Positions 18,916-27,331 of a stretch of 64,000 nucleotides of DNA are shown piece after piece. The notes beneath the pieces are model-generated. The model ran no database searches. It was not told the DNA's origin and saw only the letters and a program-made list of their open reading frames with translations. The stretch comes from Niastella populi (GTDB lineage: Bacteria > Bacteroidota > Bacteroidia > Chitinophagales > Chitinophagaceae), in contig NZ_LWBP01000001.1 of NCBI RefSeq assembly GCF_002078015.1, positions 496,001 through 560,000 of the forward strand, in the 5' to 3' direction. Position 1 is the first letter of the stretch; every line of letters begins with the position of its first letter. Position numbers and translations under genes: made by a program.

Positions 18916-19245
18916 CGCCGAACGCCGGATGCCGAATGCAAAATGCATAACGGCGCGCGGGCGTTTGGTCTGATAGTAAAATATTAAATTCTCGAGCAGG
19001 CGTTAAGCTTTCAGCGTTCAGCGTTCTGCTTTCTTCAGCTTTCTGTTGTATGAACCGGAACGCAAATGCCGGTGCCGAAAACCCGCAGGGAAGGGTGTGG
19101 AAAGGCGGCGGCTGGATGGGCGCTGATTTTTGCTGTGAGCCTTCATTCAACGCCAGCCTCGAAGCGAGCGGCCGCGGGCCCGACCAGGGATTCAGGGTTT
19201 GCAGGGGAAATGGAAGTAGCCAATAAGGTATAGATAACCTCTTCC
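18916..19245. other. Intergenic region, no gene seen
   Basis: Frames on both strands here have repetitive, low-quality compositions (for instance 18725-19150 minus, which runs back into the App1 gene) and no family resemblance. Short GC-rich near-repeats of the form gccgaacgccggatgccg are present at 18916-18935, without a terminator T-tract. Confidence 0.45.
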
Positions 19246-20748
19246 TTATTCATCCTCATTGCGTTTTATTCGCCAGCGTACAAACAACTGCACGTTAAGC
19301 GGGCGGCTTTTGTTCAGGCTTTTATCTTTGAACGGGCCGGTAATTGGCATCAACAGGCTAGCGCCCACATCCAATGCGTTGATGCGGTAAGCCATCTCCA
19401 GCTTCCCGGTAATGAAAGATGAAGCCATATATAGGTTCCTGGCCGTATCATTCTTCATGCCAAACAACGTATCTGAAAGCAGTTCGCCACCGGGTTGCCG
19501 GTTGTTCCGGCGGTAAACCAGCCCCTCCCCATTCAGGTGGTAACCAATGCCGGCGCCTATCATAAACTTTTCGCTGAAGTGAAAATTGTATTGCAGGCTG
19601 CCATACCAGCTGGTTGTTTTAAGCAGTCTGTCACTTTTTACACTTCGGATGGTATCGTAGCGAACGACAGAATCAGGTCGTAATTGAAGAACATATTCAG
19701 TATCGGTGCGGAAGTCTTTTTTGTTATAGTAGTACCATTCAGCAGGTTTTATCAGCAACATGAGTTCATGTCTGCCATTGGCGGTGAGGCTTACCCACGC
19801 ACCGGGAATGAGCGGGTTATAAAGCTGGCTGCGGGTGTCGATGCCGGTAAAGTAATAGTTGGTTTCGTATAACGGTAAAGCGCCTTTCCAATGCAGCCCG
19901 TATTGCCAGTTCCAGTCGGTTCCTTCTGAATCGTAATCAACCCTGTTACCGGAAGAAGCGGGCACTGTACGCGCTTTCTTTTTGGAAGCAGCAGGCGGAA
20001 CTGTTGTTTTGGGGGCAACGGGTTTGTCCTTTATCTGAAGCGTATCGATGGTAGTGGTGTCGACAGGCACCAGGCCCACTTGAATATGCGGTATTCCCTT
20101 TAATGTATGACGGTTTCGTGTTTCAGTATCGTCGGGCGGGCTGCCTTGCTGAACATGCGGTTTAGGCGCTAATGCCAGCCGGTTCAATGAATCGCCGGGC
20201 GTAAATACAAGTGTGCTGTCTGCTGTATGTGCGCTGTCTGCAGTTATTTTAGCGGTATCGGTTTTCGTTATTTTTTCTGGCAGTGGCGGTGTGTGTTTTT
20301 CAGTATTGGGTTTTGATACTGGTTTTTTATGCGAAGCAATGGCCGCCTTGCGCACGGGTGGTTTGGTGTTATTGGTTTTGGTAACCGGCGGGGTTGTTTT
20401 TTTTTGTTTGGGCGGATTGTCCTGGAAAATTACATATCCATTATACATGGAATAATACAGCGAGGTGTTTTGCCGTATCTGTTGCAATAACTGCCCGATG
20501 GAGTAGGTGCCTTTTTTCAGATCGATCAGCTTTGTGCCTTTGACTTTCGTTGAGTTGAAGGAAAACCTGATCCTGCTGATTCTGTGAACATATCTGGTAA
20601 GCGAATCAAGCGTTATGGGTTTGTCAAAATGGAATTGCACCCGCTGACTGCCGGGGGCGCCTGACCTGTTCTGCGCAAAAGAACTTCCGCACGCTGTGAG
20701 TATTATAAGTACGAACAGCGCTGAAAGCCTTTTATTAATTACATCCAT
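19246..20748 (-). CDS. STN-domain protein with a Thr/Pro/Lys linker and beta-rich C-terminus
   Basis: About 500 residues, started at the ATG 20746-20748 (a GTG lies one codon earlier). The signal peptide runs to GSSFAQ and contains LTACGSS, a possible lipobox. Residues about 35-105 resemble the STN domain of secretins and FecA-type receptors (VQFHFDKPITLDSLTRYV, YSIGQLLQQIRQNTSLYYSM). A linker of about 160 residues is rich in Thr, Pro, Lys and Asp. The last 220 residues alternate aromatic and polar residues (WYGSLQYNFHFSEKFMIGAG, VQLFVRWRIK), which suggests a small outer membrane barrel. It overlaps the anti-sigma gene by 14 bases and probably signals to it. Confidence 0.72.
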   Translation of the reverse strand: MDVINKRLSALFVLIILTACGSSFAQNRSGAPGSQRVQFHFDKPITLDSLTRYVHRISRIRFSFNSTKVKGTKLIDLKKGTYSIGQLLQQIRQNTSLYYSMYNGYVIFQDNPPKQKKTTPPVTKTNNTKPPVRKAAIASHKKPVSKPNTEKHTPPLPEKITKTDTAKITADSAHTADSTLVFTPGDSLNRLALAPKPHVQQGSPPDDTETRNRHTLKGIPHIQVGLVPVDTTTIDTLQIKDKPVAPKTTVPPAASKKKARTVPASSGNRVDYDSEGTDWNWQYGLHWKGALPLYETNYYFTGIDTRSQLYNPLIPGAWVSLTANGRHELMLLIKPAEWYYYNKKDFRTDTEYVLQLRPDSVVRYDTIRSVKSDRLLKTTSWYGSLQYNFHFSEKFMIGAGIGYHLNGEGLVYRRNNRQPGGELLSDTLFGMKNDTARNLYMASSFITGKLEMAYRINALDVGASLLMPITGPFKDKSLNKSRPLNVQLFVRWRIKRNEDE

Positions 20749-21298
20749 CACCTGATATTATGACCTGATTTTTGTTTTTGTCTATACTGTATTCAAATGC
20801 GAGCGTATACCCGAGTATATCAAGTATTTCTTCCAGTGATTTGTTATCGAACCGGGTGGTTATTTTACAATTGTCGAGTTTGTTGTTTTCTATAATGATC
20901 GTTACCCCGTATGCTTTTTCAATAAAACCGGCCGCCTCTTTGAATGGGGTATTACTGAATTCAAAGTTCCTGTTGTTAAGGTAAGCAATGGTGCCATCGT
21001 GCAGGGTATCGGTTTTCGGCGGGTTGTCGTTCGTATGCATCTCCTGCGTTGCGGCAGGTTTTTCTTTTTTACCGGGAACCACATACATGATCAATGCCAC
21101 GATCGCCACCACGGTAGCGCCGGCGCCGGCCATAAACAGCTTTCCTTTCAGGCCGCCGAACCTGTTTTGGGCAGCGGGGGCGGCAGGTGCATGTTGCAGC
21201 ATCTGCTTCATATTTTCCCAGGCGTCCTCAACCGGTACATCCGGCTCTGGGTAGGTTTTGCCGCCCGGTTGGTCGATATGTAATTTTTTCTTATCCAA
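20735..21298 (-). CDS. Short FecR-like anti-sigma factor with DUF4974 domain
   Basis: About 187 residues from a TTG at 21296-21298 that overlaps the sigma-factor stop (TTGGATAA); a longer TTG start at 21322 is possible. A cytoplasmic segment of about 55 residues (PVEDAWENMKQMLQHA) leads to one membrane helix (LFMAGAGATVVAIVALIMYV). The periplasmic part is a DUF4974/STN-like domain ending FEYSIDKNKNQVIISGDGC. The FecR core domain normally between helix and DUF4974 is missing, so the protein is roughly half the usual length. By analogy it holds the sigma factor at the membrane until a signal arrives, here probably from the STN protein encoded next. Confidence 0.8.
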   Translation of the reverse strand: MDKKKLHIDQPGGKTYPEPDVPVEDAWENMKQMLQHAPAAPAAQNRFGGLKGKLFMAGAGATVVAIVALIMYVVPGKKEKPAATQEMHTNDNPPKTDTLHDGTIAYLNNRNFEFSNTPFKEAAGFIEKAYGVTIIIENNKLDNCKITTRFDNKSLEEILDILGYTLAFEYSIDKNKNQVIISGDGCN

Positions 21299-21824
21299 TG
21301 TTCCTGGCGTTATGCTGTTCAAAAATTACTTTCAGTCTGGTGCGGCATTCATTCAGGTGCCATTTAACGGTGCCTTCTTTCATCTCAAGCAAACCCGTGA
21401 TTTCTTTTATGGAAAAACCTTCGAGATAATACAGGCTGCAAACATACCTGGTGTTGGCAGGCAGTTGATCGAGATAATAATAAATATCTTTCCACTCGAG
21501 CTGTTTAAAGGGATTGTTTACGACGGCATCGCCGGCGTTTTCGGTAAGCTCGAATGTGAGCTTGTTCTTTTTATCCCTGATAAGAGTAAGGGCTGCATTC
21601 CTCACGGTGGTATATGCCCAGTTGAAGAAATCGCCTTTAGCGGGGGCGTATTGATGAATATTTTTAAAAACCTTTAACATGCCGTTGTTTACCGCCGTAA
21701 TGATATCATGATTGTCTGTAAAAAAACATTTACATAATGCAAACATAGCCGGGTAAAACTGCCTGTACAGTTTTTCCTGGCTTTGTGCATCGTTCTTTTT
21801 ACAGCCCTCTATTAGTTTATCCAA
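21291..21824 (-). CDS. ECF-family RNA polymerase sigma factor
   Basis: A 177-residue sigma-70-like factor. Region 2 covers about residues 8-80 (YRQFYPAMFALCKCFF, FFNWAYTTVRNAALTLIRDK). Region 4 covers about 110-170 (YYYLDQLPANTRYVCSLYYL, then EGTVKWHLNECRTRLK as the recognition helix). The start must be TTG (21822-21824), because an in-frame TAG lies two codons upstream. It begins TTG GAT AAA, almost the same as the anti-sigma start. It is the first gene of a sigma, anti-sigma, STN-protein unit with overlapping junctions, the usual form of cell-surface signalling operons. Targets cannot be told from the sequence. Confidence 0.92.
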   Translation of the reverse strand: MDKLIEGCKKNDAQSQEKLYRQFYPAMFALCKCFFTDNHDIITAVNNGMLKVFKNIHQYAPAKGDFFNWAYTTVRNAALTLIRDKKNKLTFELTENAGDAVVNNPFKQLEWKDIYYYLDQLPANTRYVCSLYYLEGFSIKEITGLLEMKEGTVKWHLNECRTRLKVIFEQHNARNIG

Positions 21825-21842
21825 ATTCTACGGAATTTAAGC

Positions 21843-21868
21843 AACCGTCCCGTTTTAGCGGGACGGTT
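21843..21868 (-). terminator. Perfect 10-bp hairpin between lipoprotein and sigma genes
   Basis: AACCGTCCCG (21843-21852) pairs perfectly with CGGGACGGTT (21859-21868) around a 6-base loop. It lies 25 bases after the lipoprotein stop and 19 bases before the sigma start. It lacks a clear T-tract on the minus strand, so it may be a weak terminator of the lipoprotein transcript or a structure in the sigma leader. Confidence 0.5.
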
Positions 21869-21869
21869 T

Positions 21870-21877
21870 CAAATGTA
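21870..21877 (-). promoter_or_regulatory. Possible Bacteroidota -7 element for the sigma operon
   Basis: The minus strand reads TACATTTG here, fitting TAnnTTTG. No TTG-type -33 element is visible at the right distance, and the predicted transcription start would fall inside the adjacent hairpin, so support is weak. Confidence 0.3.
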
Positions 21878-21892
21878 CCATTTAAAATAAGC

Positions 21893-22738
21893 TTAGTTAA
21901 TGGTTAGTGGAGAAATAGTTACCCCACTGGTATATGGCCAGTTAAAACTATACTGATTGCCCGTTTTTGTAAAGGAACCGGTATAGGTTATGCCATTGAC
22001 CACCACTTTGAAAACATGGTTGCCGTTCTGCACCGGCATAATCGCCCGCACCGATGTGGCCGGCACCTGTCCGCCGTTGCAATTTCGGGGAATCTGCACC
22101 CCCGGGTATTTAAAAATATAACCGGAGCTGTCAACCCCGCCAATGATCACATTCGTAAGCAGATAATTGTTGGTACAGGGGTAACTGTTTCCTGTAGTTG
22201 CTTTTATCAGCAAACCCGACACGTTGCCGCTGTCGATCTTTACAGGCGTAATATGAATTTGATCGCCGTGTAAAGAATAGATTGAATCGCGGGGAATGGT
22301 ATCATGTGGAATGGTGTCTTTAGGCAAACAATTACCAAAACGGCAGGTGTCGATACCGGTGGAATCGTGGCAGTTCCAGGTAGAGTCATAACAATGGCCG
22401 GTAGAATCGCAATATATGCTGTCGCTAACGTTTACAGTTATCCTGGCAACGGTACCGCCTGTGGTGGCTGTGATCTGGTAAGCGCCTGCTCTTCCAAACA
22501 GGATCTTTGCGATATTGCCATCGCTTGTTAACTGAACATTTGAAGCGGGCGAAACATTCCATTTGGCGGTTTGTCCCGAATAGTTCTCAACCGAAAACAG
22601 AACGGGTTCGCCTTTTTTGATACCCTCGGTCTTTTCCGCCGCAACCGGATGGGGATCGCTGCTGCGTTCTTTCTGACAGGATACATAGCCGACGATCCCG
22701 GCAAAAAGCAGGATTGGGATCAGAATTTTTTTCATCAT
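21893..22738 (-). CDS. Lipoprotein with PKD-like domain and Cys-(x)DST repeats
   Basis: A 281-residue protein with a lipoprotein signal (ILLFAGIVGYVSC, Cys21). Residues about 45-108 form a PKD/Ig-like sandwich (KWNVSPASNVQLTSDGNIAK, GAYQITATTGG). Then comes an unusual segment, residues 106-140, in which Cys110, Cys116, Cys123, Cys132 and Cys137 alternate with DST triplets, followed by DTIPHDTIPRDSI. Residues 150-281 form another beta-rich domain. I do not recognise the full-length family. Asp/Ser/Thr with Cys suggests metal binding or disulfides in an exposed linker. It lies upstream of the sigma operon, separated from it by a hairpin. Confidence 0.75.
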   Translation of the reverse strand: MMKKILIPILLFAGIVGYVSCQKERSSDPHPVAAEKTEGIKKGEPVLFSVENYSGQTAKWNVSPASNVQLTSDGNIAKILFGRAGAYQITATTGGTVARITVNVSDSIYCDSTGHCYDSTWNCHDSTGIDTCRFGNCLPKDTIPHDTIPRDSIYSLHGDQIHITPVKIDSGNVSGLLIKATTGNSYPCTNNYLLTNVIIGGVDSSGYIFKYPGVQIPRNCNGGQVPATSVRAIMPVQNGNHVFKVVVNGITYTGSFTKTGNQYSFNWPYTSGVTISPLTIN

Positions 22739-22830
22739 TCTTTAATTTTTAGGTAAGTGTACAGTGTGATCACGCCTGCAGTCATATAAACTACCCGGGG
22801 GCGGCCAAAGGTTGGAAACAGCCTGAAAAT

Positions 22831-22865
22831 TTTTTAAAAAGAAAACCCTCCCGGTGGCGGGAGGG
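22831..22865 (-). terminator. Rho-independent terminator after the 51-residue membrane protein
   Basis: On the minus strand CCCTCCCG (22865-22858) pairs with CGGGAGGG (22853-22846) around CCAC and is followed by TTTTCTTTTTT. It lies 22 bases after the stop of the small membrane protein gene, which supports that gene being real. Confidence 0.85.
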
Positions 22866-22887
22866 CAGGTATCATAAGTGTATGCTT

Positions 22888-23043
22888 TCAGATCACGATA
22901 AAAGTGAAGATCCAGATAATGGCAAGGATCATGACCGCCTGGTAATAAGGCCAAACAGGCCCCAGATCGATCTCCTGATCAAATTTTGCCAGGCTGACAA
23001 ACATGCCCACTATGGGTATCCAGTATATTAGTTTATTGTTCAT
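22888..23043 (-). CDS. Small membrane protein, 51 residues
   Basis: An ATG-started frame (23041-23043, TGA at 22888-22890) encodes MNNKLIYWIPIVGMFVSLAK, a short polar loop (FDQEIDLGPVWPYYQ) and a second hydrophobic helix (AVMILAIIWIFTFIVI). Two membrane segments joined by an acidic loop form a small hairpin protein of a type common in Bacteroidota but usually missed in annotation. A strong terminator follows directly. The function is not known. Confidence 0.65.
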   Translation of the reverse strand: MNNKLIYWIPIVGMFVSLAKFDQEIDLGPVWPYYQAVMILAIIWIFTFIVI

Positions 23044-23130
23044 AAACCAACCGTTCCAGACTAACAAAGGTACGTCAATTACTCATGCACCGCCATACTT
23101 GCAAAAATTACTTTCCGGCCAACGGTTCAG

Positions 23131-24996
23131 CTAGTCCATATTAAAAGAATAACTGATGCTATCATTGCTTTCGAGATTCAATACCACTACCCGCTGTTTA
23201 CCAGCCCTGAGCGTTGTTTCTTCCAGGTCTGCCTTTGCCGCAGCATTATACAGGATAGTAATGCTTTCGCCGGCTTTTTGCAGTATCACTTTGCCGGGTG
23301 AAATAAGTTGAACGGAATCGGTACTGTTCAGCAACAGGGGAATATATTCAGTGAACCTGCCGCGATGTTGAACTTCTATTATAATATTCTTCTCTTTAAA
23401 GGCAATTGATTTTTTCCCGTCGTTACCTAAAGCATATGAGATCATTAAGGTGCCTGCTTTCAGGTCACGATTGCCGGGAGCGGGTTCGATGGTTTTATTG
23501 TTTATAGAAAAAATGGCATTCAGCGTATCGGCTTCAAATAATTTTCCGCTTTCGGGTTTTGTGCCCCAGGCGGCATTCTCTGTATCGGTTTGCGATTGTA
23601 AAAAGGAACCGGCTTTGGGGTGCCATAAAAGGCCGATGCCGTAACGCTGCTGCGGTTTTAAGCGGGGACCTGAATTGAAACAGGCATAATAGCCGGGCTG
23701 GCGTACATAGGTAAATACAGTGGGCTGGCGACTATCCATTTTCTGATGAATGAATTTGTCGCTTTTTATATATGGCAGCTTTTTATACGCTGCTTCTTTT
23801 TGTTGTGGTGAAGGATACCACTGAAAATGTGAGCGGTGCAAAAACGCATAGGGTGAAAACGTGCTGAATTCTCCCGGTGCAAGCGGCGGCACGTTGGGCC
23901 AGTTTTCTTCCAGTTTTTTCCTGGCCCCGGCTATGGCCTTTTGTTTTTCTTCGCTGTTCAAATTGAACGCCCTGATGCCTTCTACGGCTTCGCCAAGCGG
24001 ACTGATGGTAAAATAGCTCATGGTAGTGGTTGCCTTTTGCCGCATTTCTATGGCCCGGTTAATGGTGAAGTATATTGAACCGGGTTCCGGCACCGCATTA
24101 TAGCCGATCCAGTTATAAAACCTTTTTTCTTCTTCAATAAAACTGCCGGCAAGCGGTGTGCCGCGGCTGTAGTGGTACGCCATCCACAGGTTACTGTGAT
24201 GGGTATTGAAGTTATAGCCGAAATCGGTGCCGCCGGCTTCGTAAAAAAATCCGGCCGGGCTTTGAAAATCACTGGCCGATCGTTTTATGCGCTCCGGCAG
24301 CAGTTTGCTTATGTCTGCATCGGGAAAAAGCGACAAATACGCCAAAGCGCCTGCCCATACATTGGTGTACTGGTTTGAATAGTTCCTGCCATGTTGATAC
24401 AGGTCTTCCATCGTAAGAACGGCCATGATAGCCTTCCGGTCGGCATCGATGGTATTTTGCAGAACAGCGGCGTCGATGGGCGGCCCTGCTTTAAGCAGCC
24501 GCAGCGTTTCACCCATAAACTTTGTGGCAAAGGCGGTGGCCGGCAAATTCCATTTTAATGCGCCGTACTCACTAAAGCGGCCATCTGTATGTTGTATCCG
24601 GCACCAGAACGATAAAGCGGCTTCCAGTCTAACGCGCAGGGCAGGAGATGAGTAGTAGATATTCCATGGCCGGTTGGTGCAATAGAACCAGGCAAGGGAA
24701 AGGATGTTCTCCATAATGCGGGCATTGTAGGGCTTGTTGTCATTGGGAGAACGCCATACGTGAATATTGATAAAACCCTTGTCGGCACCGGTTTCTGTAA
24801 CGCTGTTGGCAAACGTATGAAAATGTTTCAGGTAATAGGGAATATCCAGTTCCTGATCGGTAAAATCGGAAGGTTTGAATTTCGACAGATCGATACCGGG
24901 TATTTCAGTCCATCGTGATTGTGCGGTTGTTGTGAATACGGATAATGCCAGCATCGTTACGATGGCAATGCGGCAGGCAATTCGTGGCATAAGCAT
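23131..24996 (-). CDS. Secreted heparinase II/III-like or (alpha/alpha)-toroid polysaccharide-active protein
   Basis: About 621 residues from the ATG at 24994-24996; an upstream TTG is less likely, and an ATG two codons later is also possible. A signal peptide (RIACRIAIVTMLALSVFTTT) is followed by a helical domain, about residues 45-370, with Trp/Tyr-rich helices (ENILSLAWFYCTNRPWNIYY, GRFSEYGALKWNLPATAFAT). The last 200 residues form a beta-sandwich (KAGTLMISYALGNDGKKSIA). This order fits chondroitin/heparinase-type lyases, with FGYNFNTHHSNLWMAYHY as a possible active-site segment. I cannot confirm a family or substrate. It stands alone, with no SusCD pair beside it. Confidence 0.65.
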   Translation of the reverse strand: MLMPRIACRIAIVTMLALSVFTTTAQSRWTEIPGIDLSKFKPSDFTDQELDIPYYLKHFHTFANSVTETGADKGFINIHVWRSPNDNKPYNARIMENILSLAWFYCTNRPWNIYYSSPALRVRLEAALSFWCRIQHTDGRFSEYGALKWNLPATAFATKFMGETLRLLKAGPPIDAAVLQNTIDADRKAIMAVLTMEDLYQHGRNYSNQYTNVWAGALAYLSLFPDADISKLLPERIKRSASDFQSPAGFFYEAGGTDFGYNFNTHHSNLWMAYHYSRGTPLAGSFIEEEKRFYNWIGYNAVPEPGSIYFTINRAIEMRQKATTTMSYFTISPLGEAVEGIRAFNLNSEEKQKAIAGARKKLEENWPNVPPLAPGEFSTFSPYAFLHRSHFQWYPSPQQKEAAYKKLPYIKSDKFIHQKMDSRQPTVFTYVRQPGYYACFNSGPRLKPQQRYGIGLLWHPKAGSFLQSQTDTENAAWGTKPESGKLFEADTLNAIFSINNKTIEPAPGNRDLKAGTLMISYALGNDGKKSIAFKEKNIIIEVQHRGRFTEYIPLLLNSTDSVQLISPGKVILQKAGESITILYNAAAKADLEETTLRAGKQRVVVLNLESNDSISYSFNMD

Positions 24997-25165
24997 AATG
25001 GTTTTCAGATACAAGTTATTACTTCCCTTTGCTTCAACGATGCCAAAATTACAAATTGATAAAATAGCTTATTACAATGCTAAATTGGAATGATGAAAAA
25101 GGCGGGTCATCCGCCAGTTGGCGAATGCCCCACCCTTGCCACATTAGTAGCTCCCGTTAGTTGAA

Positions 25166-27331
25166 TTATTGTTTTAACTGTAATAACTTACCCGTTAATT
25201 TTTTATCGCCCATCCTGAGAATATAAATTAACCGGGCGGCTTTCATCGATGGCAGGCTTGCCTGGAACATATTGGCGCCCGGCTGAATACGTCCCTGATA
25301 AACTGTTTTTACTTTCTGGCCAAGCAGGTTGAACACTTCCAGGCTTCCGTACCCGCCCTCAGCAGCGTTTACCACAAACTTCACATTATCGCTGAAAGGA
25401 TTGGGAAACGCTTTGATGGTAGTTTGCCCTGTCCTTAAAGTAGTTGGTGATGGCTGCGTTTCGTTTTGAGTTGTAGTGGTAGTTATCAATCTGGCCCCTG
25501 ATTGTGAACAGTCGGATATGTCGCAATTTGCGGCGGATGAAATACAACCGGAGCTCAGTTGTTTAACCTTTATACCGGTTACCGAACCTGCGGCCACGTT
25601 ATTGAACACTGCCGATGACTGCCAGCTATCTCCGTTATCGATGCTATATTCATAATTTGCACCAAGCGGGGACGTTATTGTTACACTGCCTGTTGCGGGT
25701 CCGCACAACGAAGGCTGTACAATGCAAACACCAGGCGCATCAGGTGCGTTTGTATTTACGGTAACAGTTACATTGTCGGTATTACTGCAACCACTTGAAG
25801 TATTTGTTTTTGTTACGGTATAAACAGTGGTTGAAGATGGATCGGCGGTGGGGTTGCTGATGGCTGCATCACTTAAGCCCGTGGCTGGCGACCATGCATA
25901 ACTGAACCCGGCTTCCGGTGCTACGCCAATTTGTTTGCCGCTTGCATTGGAGGTACAGGTTTTGGTGAAGTCGTCGCCTGCGTTTGCAACGACTGCCTCA
26001 TTATTCACCGTTACCGTCACCTGGTCGGTATGGCTGCAACCACTCGATGTATTTGTTTTTGTTACAGTATAAACAGTGGTTGAAGATGGGTTGGCTGTCG
26101 GATTGCTGATGGCTGCATCATTTAAACCGGTGGTTGGCGCCCATGAATAGGTGAACCCGGCTTGCGATGCTACCCCAATTTGTTTTCCGCCTGCATTGGA
26201 AGTACAGGTTTTTGTGAAGTCGTCGCCTGCGTTTGCTACAACTGCCTCATTATTTACCGTTACCGTCACCTGGTCGGTATTGCTGCAACCTGAGGCGGTG
26301 TTGGTTTTTGTTACTGTATAGGTTGTGGTAGACGATGGGTTAGCAGTAGGGTTGCTGACAGTGGCATTACTTAAACCGGTGGTTGGCGCCCATGAATAGG
26401 TGAACCCGGCTTCCGATGCTACCCCAATTTGTTTTCCGCTTGCATTGGCAATACAGGTTTTGGTAAAGTCATCCCCGGCGTTGGCAATAACGGGTGCAGA
26501 AGCTGTAACGTTTGTAGATCTTGTGGAAGTACAATTTAAAATGTCGGTAATTGTAACGGTATACTTTCCTGCCACCAGGCCGGTAAGGTCCTGGTTGGTT
26601 GACTGGCCTGAAGGAATCGCGCCGCCTTCACTGGCGGTCCAGGAATAAGTATACGGCGCTTTTCCACCCAGCGGGGTCATGTTGATAGCACCCGGCACGG
26701 CGCAGGTAGCGTTGGTAACACTAAAGCCGGCGTCGAGCCCGGTGTTGATTTGTATGGAATCGAGTGTACCGCACTTGGGATTGATGGTAGCTGAATTGAT
26801 AGAAGCGCAGGTGCTGTTTGGAGAAGCGTCTGTCCATGCCAGGAACAGATCTTTTATCGTTAACGACTGGCCACATATATAACCAATTTGATTGAACCGC
26901 AAAGTTGTGGTCGTATTTTTCGCTACCGGGCCTCCGCAACCCTGAATTGCCTGAGTAGAAGAAATGGTACCGTTACTGTTCCGTATTACGAGTGTGCCCC
27001 AGAAAGCAAAAGCGGTTCTTGTTGAACCTGTTTTGTTATTGATAGACAGATTTAATGTCCTGTATACCGAATCGCCCGATACGCATACATTACAAAGGTC
27101 AGCGCCCGGTAAGGCAGCGCCTACAAGCGTAAGGTCCTTGGAAGTACAGGACGAAGCGGAAGGAAAAGTTGAAGTTGTTTGTGCAAAGGCCCGGGAAGAA
27201 AACAAACAGGCCAGTAAAAAAAGAAAGTGCAGGTTTTTAATGATCAAATCGTAAAAAGTTCTATGGAGAATATATACTGCAACCTGATTTTGCGGCAGGT
27301 TATCGGTTTGGGTAGAAAAAGGAGAGGTCAT
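25166..27331 (-). CDS. Type IX-secreted surface protein with three 83-residue repeats
   Basis: 721 residues as called. The real start is unclear: a signal peptide (KNLHFLFLLACLFSSRAFAQ) begins only at residue 32, and a TTG at residue 29 (27245-27247) may be the true start. After an N-terminal region of about 200 residues with paired Cys come a PKD/SprB-like repeat and three near-identical 83-residue repeats, each starting ANAGDDFTKTC and ending NTDQVTVTVNN. The C-terminal 80 residues (KAFPNPFSDNVKFVVNAAEG, GQKVKTVYQGRIQPGANM) are a type A T9SS sorting domain. The protein should be exported to and anchored on the cell surface, probably for adhesion. Confidence 0.85.
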   Translation of the reverse strand: MTSPFSTQTDNLPQNQVAVYILHRTFYDLIIKNLHFLFLLACLFSSRAFAQTTSTFPSASSCTSKDLTLVGAALPGADLCNVCVSGDSVYRTLNLSINNKTGSTRTAFAFWGTLVIRNSNGTISSTQAIQGCGGPVAKNTTTTLRFNQIGYICGQSLTIKDLFLAWTDASPNSTCASINSATINPKCGTLDSIQINTGLDAGFSVTNATCAVPGAINMTPLGGKAPYTYSWTASEGGAIPSGQSTNQDLTGLVAGKYTVTITDILNCTSTRSTNVTASAPVIANAGDDFTKTCIANASGKQIGVASEAGFTYSWAPTTGLSNATVSNPTANPSSTTTYTVTKTNTASGCSNTDQVTVTVNNEAVVANAGDDFTKTCTSNAGGKQIGVASQAGFTYSWAPTTGLNDAAISNPTANPSSTTVYTVTKTNTSSGCSHTDQVTVTVNNEAVVANAGDDFTKTCTSNASGKQIGVAPEAGFSYAWSPATGLSDAAISNPTADPSSTTVYTVTKTNTSSGCSNTDNVTVTVNTNAPDAPGVCIVQPSLCGPATGSVTITSPLGANYEYSIDNGDSWQSSAVFNNVAAGSVTGIKVKQLSSGCISSAANCDISDCSQSGARLITTTTTQNETQPSPTTLRTGQTTIKAFPNPFSDNVKFVVNAAEGGYGSLEVFNLLGQKVKTVYQGRIQPGANMFQASLPSMKAARLIYILRMGDKKLTGKLLQLKQ
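25745..26490 (-). repeat. Three tandem 249-bp direct repeats inside the T9SS protein gene
   Basis: The units differ by scattered, mostly synonymous changes and encode the 83-residue repeats. Repeats at this identity recombine readily, so the copy number may vary between strains or be miscounted in an assembly. Confidence 0.85.

Noticed and set aside
18725-19150. Minus-strand frame of 141 codons
   Set aside because: About half overlaps the well-supported App1-type gene on the other strand, and the rest is Pro/Ala/Arg-rich without any family pattern.
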